Below are positions 1 through 6,182 of a stretch of 14,451 nt of DNA, one piece after another. Every line of letters starts with the position of its first letter. The first letter of the stretch is position 1. Below the pieces are notes generated by a model. It worked only from the letters and a program-made list of their open reading frames with translations, did no database searches and was not told the DNA's origin. A program made the translations under genes and the position numbers. Origin of the DNA: Alphaproteobacteria bacterium (GTDB lineage Bacteria > Pseudomonadota > Alphaproteobacteria > UBA8366); assembly GCA_029861675.1 (NCBI GenBank), contig JAOTYV010000101.1, positions 1 to 14,451 of the forward strand. The letters are read 5' to 3'.

Positions 1-93
1 TTCGTCGGCCAGTTCGATGACCCGGATGCCCGACAACGCGCCGGGCAGGGTCGCACTTTCGGAATTTCCGGAATTCTCTTCTTTTAGCGCCAT
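1..93 (-). CDS. Class III (CaiB/BaiF) CoA-transferase, N-terminal fragment
   Basis: Only the first 31 codons are inside the window and the gene continues past base 1. The reverse-strand reading gives a short polar leader (MALKEENSGN...) followed by LSGIRVIELAD. That matches the conserved N-terminal strand of class III CoA-transferases, and the complete family member in this window has GIRVLDLSR at the same place. These enzymes move CoA between acyl groups in the cytoplasm. The ATG at 93 is preceded by GGAAGG at 5-base spacing, which supports the start. It lies 65 bases downstream of the alpha/beta hydrolase on the same strand, so it is probably the third gene of that operon. The active-site Asp lies outside the window, so function rests on the N-terminal motif and context. 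Confidence 0.72.
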   Translation of the reverse strand, partial: MALKEENSGNSESATLPGALSGIRVIELADE

Positions 94-158
94 GTTGCCT
101 TCCAGTAGGTCGTTACGATCAGAATTTATACCCGCAGGTTTTTCCGCAGCGATGTTTG

Positions 159-1091
159 CTAGAGAACGCCGCCATCGACGCGGTCGGGCATTTCCAGGAA
201 GGCCCCAAGCACATGCCAGAAGCGGCGGCGGTTGATGCCGACCGTCATGTTGTGCGCCTGGCCGGACAGGATCGACATCTGTTTGTCCTTTGTCGGTAGC
301 TTGGCATAGAAGGCCGCATTGTCTTCGTCGGTCGTGATGCCGTCATGGTCGCCGCGAATGATCAGGACCGGGCAGGTGATTTTCGTCGGATCCACGAGCG
401 GCAGGTTGATGCACATATCGACATAGGTGCCATTCGGCACGCTGCCGCCGCCATTCGCCATTTCCGCGGCCGCAGCGGCGGCGGGAAGGTCGGGCGCGGT
501 CAACCCCACGACGTCGCGGGTGAACATGTTGTGGAAATATTCCTCGCCAACTTCGCGGCTGTTCGTGGCCTGCCATTCCGCGAGCCGTTCCCGGCGCTTG
601 ATCAGGGAAGGCGCGTCCTTTCCGGTCCACGGGAACGCCGCCAGCGCGAGCCGTTCGACCCGTCCCGGCACCGCATTGCAGAACGCGCCGGCGCGCAGCG
701 CGCCGGAGGATGTGCCGAAAAAGGCGAAGCTGGATTGACCGGTCGCTTTTTCCACCACCGGCATTGCCGCCTTGAGGTCTTCGACACCGTCCAGGATGTA
801 GGAGAACCCGTCCGTCCGGCTGGACCGTCCATAGCCTTCGTGATCCATCGTCCAGACGTCGAAGCCTCGGCCGGCGAAGACGTTCATGACCGAATATTCG
901 CCTTGCCCCGGCACGGTCAGATCGTAGCTCGTGCGCGCCGCCTGTGACGAACCGTGAACCAAGAAGAGAACGGGACGGGAGCCGGTGGCGCCGATATTCG
1001 CGGCATATTTCCGGTACATGAAAAGATCGACATCGCCCTTCTTCGTCCAGTGTTCCTCGGCAACGATCTCGGCGGTGGTTTCAGTAGTCAT
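159..1091 (-). CDS. Alpha/beta hydrolase fold protein
   Basis: A 310-residue protein with a complete alpha/beta hydrolase signature. The oxyanion HGSS is at residues 46-49. The nucleophile elbow G-T-S-S-G is at 126-130, making Ser128 the likely nucleophile. An acid-bearing strand IIRGDHDG is at 244-251 (Asp250 likely) and the histidine loop SGQAHNM has His280. An Ala-rich stretch around 204-209 sits in the variable cap region. No signal peptide is seen, so the protein is probably cytoplasmic. The substrate cannot be named: esters, lactones or C-C bonds are all possible in this fold. It sits 54 bases after the dioxygenase gene and before a CoA-transferase gene, so it may release an acid that the transferase then activates. 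AGGGAA lies about 10 bases upstream of the ATG. Confidence 0.9.
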   Translation of the reverse strand: MTTETTAEIVAEEHWTKKGDVDLFMYRKYAANIGATGSRPVLFLVHGSSQAARTSYDLTVPGQGEYSVMNVFAGRGFDVWTMDHEGYGRSSRTDGFSYILDGVEDLKAAMPVVEKATGQSSFAFFGTSSGALRAGAFCNAVPGRVERLALAAFPWTGKDAPSLIKRRERLAEWQATNSREVGEEYFHNMFTRDVVGLTAPDLPAAAAAAEMANGGGSVPNGTYVDMCINLPLVDPTKITCPVLIIRGDHDGITTDEDNAAFYAKLPTKDKQMSILSGQAHNMTVGINRRRFWHVLGAFLEMPDRVDGGVL

Positions 1092-1145
1092 CGGAAGGGT
1101 TCCCTGTGAGTTTTTTCGTCGTTGTATGGTGGCGTCTCGACCCGG

Positions 1146-2090
1146 TCATTCCGCCGCGGCGTGGTCTTCCCAGGCGGAGATGAGCGGCTCGCCCTTGATC
1201 AAGGCCCGGTGCATGACGCGGCGCTGCGTCGGATCCACCGGGGTCCGGTGGTGCATGACACAACGATTGTCCCACAGCAGCATGTCGCCGACGGCCCATT
1301 TATGGGTCCAAACCAGGTCGTCGGTTGTCGCATGGGTCCATAGCCGCCGCATCGTGTCCTGGCTCTCCGCGTCGTCCAACTCGAGAATGTAAGACGCGGG
1401 CCAGGGCCCCTGGCGGCCGAGATACAGCGCATTCCGGCCGGTCACCGGATGGATGCGGGCGAGCGGATGCACCGGCCCTTGCACGTCGTCCCGGGTCCGT
1501 GGCGCCTCGAATCCGGCGCGCATCGTTCCCGAGGTGCTGCGGCTGATGTCATGGCGCTGGTGCTTGCCGTAAATGATGTTCTTCAGGTCTTCGGGCAGCG
1601 TGTCATAGGCGCGATATAAATTGGCGAAGGAGGTGTCGCCACCGCCGTCCGACGGAACTTCATGGGCGTTCAGCAATGTGCCCGCGGGTGGGACCTCCGT
1701 ATAGGAATTGTCCGTGTGCCAGTTGAGCTCCAGGCTGCCAACGCTGGCGTTCTTGAGGACCGGCTTGCCGTCATCGTCGAGGTTCGAGATGAGCGTGATG
1801 CCGGCATGCTTGTTCACCCGGTCGCTGCCGACTTCAAAGCCCGCCTGCATGTAGAATTCGCGCGACTTTGCCGCCTGGCTTCCGCCGAAGATATCCGTTA
1901 CGGCGAGCAGTTGCTCGTCACTTAGTTTCTTGCCGCGGAACAGCAGCACGAGGTGCTCGGTCCATATTTGCTGGAGCCGGTCGGCGACGTCCCGCGGCAC
2001 CGGCTTTGCGAAATCGATGCCTCGGACTTCAGCGCCAAGCGCCGCGCCGGAGGGCACCACTTCGATGGCATTGACGCTGTTGTCGCTCAT
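1146..2090 (-). CDS. TauD/TfdA family Fe(II)/2-oxoglutarate dioxygenase
   Basis: A 314-residue member of the TauD/TfdA family, which couples 2-oxoglutarate decarboxylation to hydroxylation of a substrate in the cytoplasm. The iron triad is visible: His125 and Asp127 in WHTDNSY and the distal His280 in WDNRCVMHH. The 2-oxoglutarate-binding arginines are in QRRVMHR (290-295). The reading frame is open further upstream, to an ATG at 2249, but the ATG at 2090 is chosen. It has GGAGGAAA directly upstream, and MSDNSVNAIEVVPSG fits the family N-terminus, whereas the 53 extra residues do not. It is the first gene of the leftward run with the hydrolase and CoA-transferase. The substrate is unknown; taurine, aryloxyalkanoates and other small acids are used by relatives. 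Confidence 0.92.
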   Translation of the reverse strand: MSDNSVNAIEVVPSGAALGAEVRGIDFAKPVPRDVADRLQQIWTEHLVLLFRGKKLSDEQLLAVTDIFGGSQAAKSREFYMQAGFEVGSDRVNKHAGITLISNLDDDGKPVLKNASVGSLELNWHTDNSYTEVPPAGTLLNAHEVPSDGGGDTSFANLYRAYDTLPEDLKNIIYGKHQRHDISRSTSGTMRAGFEAPRTRDDVQGPVHPLARIHPVTGRNALYLGRQGPWPASYILELDDAESQDTMRRLWTHATTDDLVWTHKWAVGDMLLWDNRCVMHHRTPVDPTQRRVMHRALIKGEPLISAWEDHAAAE

Positions 2091-2391
2091 GATTTCCTCC
2101 AATTCCGTCGCGGGCGTCCGCAGTTTGGCACAGGTGGCGCCTCCAACCAAAATTGCCTCGGACATTTTCCGCGGGTCGCGCCGGTGTTCGATGTTTGTTG
2201 GATAGAAAACCGTTTCGGAGGCGGCGGACCTCCCGATATGGGTAGCCATATATGATAGGTGCGTATCGTACTAAATAATAAGGTTATTTTCATTTAGTGG
2301 TAATAGGAATTACATAGAAAATTTATGTATAAAATTAAATAATGTTTACGAAATACCTGCGGTGTTAACAAAATTACTTGGTGTGTGAACC
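2091..2391. other. AT-rich divergent intergenic region
   Basis: About 300 bases separate the leftward dioxygenase start from the rightward pilin start. The half nearest the dioxygenase (2091-2249) is GC-rich and stays open in the dioxygenase frame. It probably acts as an untranslated leader. The other half (2250-2391) is strikingly AT-rich compared with the neighbouring genes. It has many TATA-like runs and no credible ORF, so promoters for both directions are probably here. No single -35/-10 pair stands out. Confidence 0.55.
2335..2349 (+). promoter_or_regulatory. CtrA-like site (TTAA-N7-TTAC), tentative
   Basis: TTAA at 2335-2338 and TTAC at 2346-2349 are separated by seven bases, one mismatch from the alphaproteobacterial CtrA pattern TTAA-N7-TTAA. 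It lies 43 bases upstream of a Flp-type pilin, and pilin genes are CtrA targets in Caulobacter. The surrounding DNA is AT-rich, so chance is a serious alternative. Confidence 0.2.
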
Positions 2392-2766
2392 ATGATTCAG
2401 TTTCTGCGCGTATTTTCTCCAGGTAATTTGCGATCTTTATGCCGCGATCGCGCCGGTTTGGCCAATATCGAATACAGCTTGCTCAGCGCGATAATCGCCG
2501 TTGCAATGATAGCTGCGCTCGCCGAGATTGGGACGAAAGTATATCGGCTCTTCGATTCGACGGCCCAACTTCTCGAACAAACCGCCAATTTCACTTCGGG
2601 AAAATGCGGCCCGGGTAATGGTAACGGCAACTGCGGCAACAGGGGCAACGGCGGCGGCAACACGGGCGGGTCAGGTCCCGGAACCGGTAACGGTGGCGGC
2701 AATAACGGACAGGGCAATGGTGCCGGCAACGGCGGCGGCGGATCCGGCAATGGCGGCCCGTCGTAA
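2392..2766 (+). CDS. Flp-type (class IVb) pilin with Gly/Asn-rich C-terminal tail
   Basis: A 124-residue protein in two parts. Residues 1-66 are a Flp/Tad-type prepilin: a basic leader (...CRDRAG), then LANIEYSLLSAIIAVAMIAAL, then a short amphipathic segment (IGTKVYRLFDS). Gly22 followed by Glu27 and Tyr28 fits the class IVb processing site, with Glu at +5 and Tyr at +6 of the mature protein, so cleavage after Gly22 is likely. Residues 70-124 are almost entirely Gly and Asn with scattered Ser, Pro and Thr, and carry two cysteines (Cys72, Cys81). Ordinary Flp pilins are about 55-75 residues and lack this tail. No strong ribosome-binding site precedes the ATG. No tad assembly genes are in the window, so its secretion partners must be elsewhere. 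The fold assignment is firm; the tail's role is unknown. Confidence 0.82.
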   Translation: MIQFLRVFSPGNLRSLCRDRAGLANIEYSLLSAIIAVAMIAALAEIGTKVYRLFDSTAQLLEQTANFTSGKCGPGNGNGNCGNRGNGGGNTGGSGPGTGNGGGNNGQGNGAGNGGGGSGNGGPS

Positions 2767-3037
2767 GAATTGATCGGGCGCCGCGCTCATGGATAGCTGA
2801 TCCGTCCGCCGGGCGTCGTATTGTTTTCCAATCCGCCTGGTCGTATTAAGTTTTTCGCGACGAAATTGGCGATCCGGCAAGGCGATATACTGGAGCGATG
2901 GCTTGCGCTCAGGGATCGTCGGTGCTGGAATTATCGACATCATGATGGTGCGTCCGAGTTAGGCTGCGACGCATGGTATCGGCCGCTTCCGGCGCGCCGG
3001 AATCAGGGCGTGCGGCCAGCGTTCGGCGAAGGGATAG
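2767..3037. other. Intergenic region between pilin and second dioxygenase
   Basis: No convincing gene is seen in these 271 bases. Short ORFs here overlap real genes and have no recognisable motif. A 6-bp stem (TGCGTC at 2949-2954, GACGCA at 2968-2973, 13-base loop) is the only clear inverted repeat. It has no following T-run, so a terminator cannot be claimed. Confidence 0.5.
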
Positions 3038-3898
3038 ATGACCATGGCGATTGAGGTGCATCCTGCCGCCGGCAGCTTCGCCGGTGAGGTTCTGGGCGCC
3101 GATTTGGCGCAGGCCGGGGATTTCGCGTCTGTGCACCGGGCCTTCCTCGATCACGGCGTCATCGTGATCCGGGAACAGCCGCTGACTCCGGAAATTCAAA
3201 TCGCCTTCTCTGCACGCTTCGGGGAATTGATGGGGCGGCGGCCGTCGATGTCCGACAAGGCGCTGATGCCGGGCCATCCGGAAATCACCATCCTGTCGAA
3301 CCGCAAGGAAAACGGGGAATATGTCGGCCTTGCGGATGCGGGCCAGTACTGGCACTCCGATCTGGATTTCGAGGAAAGTCCCAATGCGGGGACCATCGTC
3401 CACGCGATCGAGGTGCCGCCGGAGCGCGGCGATACGCTATTCGCCGATCTTGAACGGGCGTATGCGACGCTGCCCGATGATCTAAAGCGGCCGGTCGACG
3501 GCAAGCGCGCCGCGCACACTTTTGCGAAGCACTATCACGAGGTGATGGCAAAGGGCAGCAAGCGCAAACCGCTGACGCCGGAACAGGTCGCCAATCTGAA
3601 AACCACCTATCATCCGATCGTGCGCACCCATCCCGACACCGGCCGAAAGGCGCTGTTCGTCAATCCGGGCCACACCACCTGTATCGAGGGAATGAGCGAG
3701 GCGGAGAGCCAAGATATATTAGATGGGCTCTTCGCGCACTGCCTGACCCCCGACAACATTTACCGCCATAAATGGCGGGTGGGCGATACCGTCGCCTGGG
3801 ACAATCGCCGTGTCATGCACCATGCGGAAACCTATGATGCGGAGCGCTACACGCGCCACATGCACCGCACCTGCATTCATGGCGACCGGCCGTTCTAA
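3038..3898 (+). CDS. TauD/TfdA family Fe(II)/2-oxoglutarate dioxygenase (second copy)
   Basis: A 286-residue TauD/TfdA dioxygenase. His106 and Asp108 in YWHSDLDF and the distal His261 in WDNRRVMHH give the iron-binding facial triad. Arg273 and Arg277 in YTRHMHR are placed for 2-oxoglutarate binding. It shares family motifs with the dioxygenase at 1146-2090 but differs widely elsewhere, so the two are distinct family members rather than a recent duplication. Two in-frame ATGs compete. The one at 3038 is about 4 bases after GAAGGGA and the one at 3044 about 10 bases after, so the protein may begin MAIEVHP. It appears monocistronic, facing the GFA gene tail to tail with 3 bases between stop codons. 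The substrate is unknown. Confidence 0.92.
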   Translation: MTMAIEVHPAAGSFAGEVLGADLAQAGDFASVHRAFLDHGVIVIREQPLTPEIQIAFSARFGELMGRRPSMSDKALMPGHPEITILSNRKENGEYVGLADAGQYWHSDLDFEESPNAGTIVHAIEVPPERGDTLFADLERAYATLPDDLKRPVDGKRAAHTFAKHYHEVMAKGSKRKPLTPEQVANLKTTYHPIVRTHPDTGRKALFVNPGHTTCIEGMSEAESQDILDGLFAHCLTPDNIYRHKWRVGDTVAWDNRRVMHHAETYDAERYTRHMHRTCIHGDRPF

Positions 3899-3901
3899 AG
3901 C

Positions 3902-4330
3902 TCATTCAATTGGCGCGGCGTCGCGCGACGTGGTGCGATAGCGCGGCAGGCCGTCGTCAAGGTGCAGCCAGCCGATTGCTTCGGCGACATAGACGTGCAG
4001 TTCCGGCGGGAAGGCGTCCGGGTTGTCGAAGGTGCTGACATAGACATGCACCTCGCCGGGGAAGCGATCCGCCGCGTAGGCCAACGGCGTCCCGCAATTC
4101 TCGCAGAAGCTGCGCCGGACGCCCGGAGACGAGGCGAAGACCCGGGGCGTGCCCGTCAAATACCGAGACCCTGCCTCCGGCAATCCAACGAATGTGGCGA
4201 AGGCCGACCCGGTGTTGCGGCGGCAGCTCTGGCAATGACAATGTGCGATCCAGAGCGGTAGGCGGGACGCTTCGAATTCGATCGCGCCGCACAGGCAGCG
4301 GCCCTGTTGTTTTTCATCCCGTTCGTTCAT
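3902..4330 (-). CDS. GFA-family (CENP-V/GFA fold) zinc-binding protein
   Basis: A 142-residue protein with the cysteine layout of the GFA family (named for glutathione-dependent formaldehyde-activating enzyme). C12-L-C14 is followed by H30-C-H-C-x-x-C36 and then F-C76-x-x-C79-G. These cysteines bind structural and catalytic zinc in characterised members. Most relatives have no proven substrate and the formaldehyde activity is disputed, so only the fold is called. The frame stays open to an ATG at 4486, but the extra 52 residues are not family-like and cross the hairpin-containing spacer. The ATG at 4330 begins MNERDEKQQGRCLCG, as expected for the family. It has no strong ribosome-binding site. 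It converges on the dioxygenase and probably is transcribed alone. Confidence 0.85.
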   Translation of the reverse strand: MNERDEKQQGRCLCGAIEFEASRLPLWIAHCHCQSCRRNTGSAFATFVGLPEAGSRYLTGTPRVFASSPGVRRSFCENCGTPLAYAADRFPGEVHVYVSTFDNPDAFPPELHVYVAEAIGWLHLDDGLPRYRTTSRDAAPIE

Positions 4331-4360
4331 GGCTGCAGCGATCCCATCCGAGATACCACG

Positions 4361-4386
4361 CGTCTCGTCCAACGATAGCCGAGACG
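4361..4386. other. Perfect 7-bp stem-loop in the spacer upstream of GFA and DUF35 genes
   Basis: CGTCTCG (4361-4367) pairs exactly with CGAGACG (4380-4386) around a 12-base loop. It lies 31 bases upstream of the GFA start, so it could be an operator or part of its leader. No T-run follows on either strand. Confidence 0.35.
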
Positions 4387-4401
4387 GATAATATTCCAAA
4401 G

Positions 4402-4420
4402 TCCCGGTTCGACCCCGGGA
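4402..4420 (+). other. tRNA T-arm-like hairpin, no complete tRNA
   Basis: A 6-bp stem (TCCCGG/CCGGGA) closes a seven-base loop TTCGACC, which is the form of a tRNA T-arm with its TTC-G-A loop. The expected acceptor partner, D-arm and anticodon arm could not be found upstream, so this is not an intact tRNA. It may be a remnant of a tRNA 3' end or coincidence in GC-rich DNA. Confidence 0.3.
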
Positions 4421-4468
4421 ATGCGCCGCGACTGCTGTCGAATCTGCAGCGGCTGTCTTCTCGCATTT

Positions 4469-4497
4469 TTTTGCATTCCTGTGCACTGCGCTATACT
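4469..4497 (+). promoter_or_regulatory. Candidate sigma-70-type promoter of the seven-gene operon
   Basis: TATACT at 4492-4497 is a good -10 hexamer. An imperfect -35 lies in the T-rich stretch around 4469-4476: TTTTGC at 17-base spacing, or TTGCAT at 15. It is the best promoter-like match in the spacer and would start transcription near 4504, leaving a leader of about 55 bases before the ATG at 4559. Confidence 0.4.
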
Positions 4498-4511
4498 CGA
4501 CTGAATTCCGG

Positions 4512-4530
4512 GCCGGCGGATCGCGCCGGC
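4512..4530 (+). promoter_or_regulatory. Leader stem-loop, perfect 7-bp GC stem
   Basis: GCCGGCG (4512-4518) pairs with CGCCGGC (4524-4530) around a 5-base loop. It lies between the candidate start of transcription and the AGGGAGGA ribosome-binding site at 4546-4553. It could stabilise the 5' end, or be a dyad for a regulator. No T-run follows, so it is not a simple terminator. Confidence 0.4.
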
Positions 4531-4558
4531 GACAACGGATCCATCAGGGAGGACACGG

Positions 4559-4972
4559 ATGAGCGGCGAATTGCCCTCTCCCATCGTCAATGCCGATTCC
4601 CAACCCTATTGGGACGCCGCGCGGGACGACCGATTGGTGCTCCAGAAATGCTCGGGTTGCGGGACGGTGCGGTTCTTTCCGCGCTACCTCTGCACCGAGT
4701 GCGGCTCGGAAAAGGTCGAGTGGGTGGATTCCGCCGGCCGCGGCACCGTGCACAGCTTCACCATCGTCCACCGCGCCGCCTTTCCCGAATTTCAGGAACG
4801 AACGCCCTATGTCGTGGCGCTGATCGATCTCGAGGATGGTCCCCGCATGATGACGAACATCCTCGGCGACGATGCGCTGGACATATCGATCGGTGATGCG
4901 GTCGAGGTGTGTTTCGAGGCGCGCGGCAGTGACGGCGCGAAAGTGCCGCAGTTCCGGCGGGCGAGGAGCTAG
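4559..4972 (+). CDS. DUF35 family zinc-ribbon/OB-fold protein, thiolase partner
   Basis: A 137-residue protein. The N-terminal half has a rubredoxin-like zinc ribbon: Cys31-x-x-Cys34 and Cys45-x-x-Cys48. The second half (about 58-130) reads as an OB-fold beta-rich domain (GTVHSFTIVHR, TPYVVALIDLEDG). This is the typical length and order for DUF35 (ChsH2 C-domain-like) proteins. In known systems they bind SCP2-type thiolase-like proteins and are needed for their activity, for example in the steroid side-chain aldolase Ltp2-ChsH2. The next gene is exactly such a thiolase-like protein and almost overlaps it, which supports a complex. AGGGAGGA sits 5 bases before the ATG. It is the first gene of the seven-gene run, behind a plausible promoter. 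Confidence 0.9.
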   Translation: MSGELPSPIVNADSQPYWDAARDDRLVLQKCSGCGTVRFFPRYLCTECGSEKVEWVDSAGRGTVHSFTIVHRAAFPEFQERTPYVVALIDLEDGPRMMTNILGDDALDISIGDAVEVCFEARGSDGAKVPQFRRARS

Positions 4973-4980
4973 TGGCCACC

Positions 4981-6150
4981 ATGGCAAGCCTTCGCAACCA
5001 AGTCATCATCGCCGGTGTCGGTGAATCGGATATCGGCAAGGTGCCGCACATGACCGGGGTCGGGCTCAACGCGCAGGCCTGTAAGCGGGCGCTCGACGAT
5101 GCGGGGCTGACGCTCAAGGACGTCGATGGACTACTGACCGCCTATACCATGACCGAGCCTTATTTCATGCTGGGCACGGTGGTCGCCGAATATCTCGGCA
5201 TCCAGCCGCGCTATTGCGCTTCCGTTGCGGTCGGCGGCGGGTCGCCCGCGGTGATGCTGAAACATGCGGCGGAAGCGGTGCTGGCCGGTCACTGCGATAC
5301 GGTGCTGGTCTGCGCCGGCGAGAACAGGGCGACCGGTCAGACGCGCGATTCCGCGGTCGCCGCGCTGACCATCGTCGGCCATCCGTATTTCGAGAATCCC
5401 TATGGTCCGCTGATCCCCGGCTTCTACGCCATGATCGCGCGGCGCTACATGCATGAATACGGCACCACGCGGGAACAGATGGCAGCGGTCGCGGTAAATG
5501 GGCGTAACCATGCGCTGCGCCATCCGAATGCGCATATGACCAAGCCGATCACCATCGACGACGTGTTGAATTCCAAGCCGATCGCGGAGCCGCTCAACAT
5601 TCTCGATTGCTGTCTGATCTCCGACGCCGCCGGGGCCTTCGTCGTGACCCGCGCCGACCGGGCGCCCGATATCGCCAACCGCCCGGCCTGGCTGCTCGGC
5701 ATCGGCGAATTCCACACCCATGAACATCTGATCGCCGCGCCCAGCCTGACCGAATTCGGCTGCAAACAGTCCGGCGAGACGGCATACGGGATGGCCGGGC
5801 TGGGACCGGCGGACATCGACTTTGCGCAACTCTACGATTGCTTCACCATCGTGCCGATCATCGAGATGGAGGAGTTGGGATTGTGCGAGCGCGGCGAGGG
5901 CGGCGATGTCTTCGCGCGCGGCGACACGGCGATCGAGGGCCGCTTGCCGGTCAACACCGATGGCGGTTTGCTGAGCCACGCGCAGGCAGGCGCGGGCGGC
6001 GGCATCTTCGGCATCGTCGAGGCGACACGGCAATTGCGCGGCGATCAGGGCGACCGGCAGGTGAAGCGTCATGACGTGGCGCTGGTGCATAACGAGGGCG
6101 GCATCCTGTCGTCCAATTGCACGATGATCCTGGCGCGGGAGGCGCGCTGA
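4981..6150 (+). CDS. SCP2-type thiolase-like protein, probable DUF35-dependent aldolase or thiolase
   Basis: A 389-residue member of the SCP-x/thiolase-like branch. Where classical thiolases carry their nucleophile Cys (V-C-x-S/G-G), this protein reads V-G-G-G-S (84-88), so the usual acyl-enzyme cysteine is missing. Other branch motifs are present: QLYDCFT (283-289, Tyr285), NTDGGLLSH (325-333) and a C-terminal VHNEGG with His370. Cysteine-less relatives paired with DUF35 proteins, such as Ltp2, cleave beta-hydroxy acyl-CoAs as retro-aldolases. That reaction is an inference here. The start is uncertain. A GTG at 4972 overlaps the DUF35 stop by one base with AGGAG only 3 bases ahead, whereas the ATG at 4981 gives the family-like start MASLRNQVIIAG at 12-base spacing. 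Confidence 0.92.
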   Translation: MASLRNQVIIAGVGESDIGKVPHMTGVGLNAQACKRALDDAGLTLKDVDGLLTAYTMTEPYFMLGTVVAEYLGIQPRYCASVAVGGGSPAVMLKHAAEAVLAGHCDTVLVCAGENRATGQTRDSAVAALTIVGHPYFENPYGPLIPGFYAMIARRYMHEYGTTREQMAAVAVNGRNHALRHPNAHMTKPITIDDVLNSKPIAEPLNILDCCLISDAAGAFVVTRADRAPDIANRPAWLLGIGEFHTHEHLIAAPSLTEFGCKQSGETAYGMAGLGPADIDFAQLYDCFTIVPIIEMEELGLCERGEGGDVFARGDTAIEGRLPVNTDGGLLSHAQAGAGGGIFGIVEATRQLRGDQGDRQVKRHDVALVHNEGGILSSNCTMILAREAR

Positions 6151-6182
6151 TGCGCCCCCGAAAGAAGAAGGAGTGAGCCGCG

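Noticed and set aside
159..2249. Long ORFs on the plus strand opposite the hydrolase and dioxygenase, such as 345-947
   Set aside because: They have no family motifs and lie antisense to genes with complete catalytic motifs; GC-rich DNA commonly leaves such frames open.
2091..2249. 53-residue N-terminal extension of the first dioxygenase
   Set aside because: The strong GGAGGAAA site directly before the ATG at 2090 and the family-like N-terminus there favour the shorter protein.
2589..2766. Glycine-codon repeats as a CRISPR or satellite array
   Set aside because: The repeats are irregular, in frame and encode the Gly/Asn tail; there are no conserved repeat-spacer units.
2671..2943. Minus-strand ORF over the pilin tail and spacer, and a plus-strand ORF at 2821-3054
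   Set aside because: They have no motif or ribosome-binding support, overlap better genes, and contain composition artefacts of the Gly/Asn repeat.
4350..4430. A complete tRNA gene around the T-arm-like hairpin
   Set aside because: No acceptor partner for AATGCGC and no foldable anticodon arm or D-arm at the required distances.
4331..4486. 52-residue N-terminal extension of the GFA protein
   Set aside because: It is not family-like and crosses two hairpins in an otherwise intergenic spacer.
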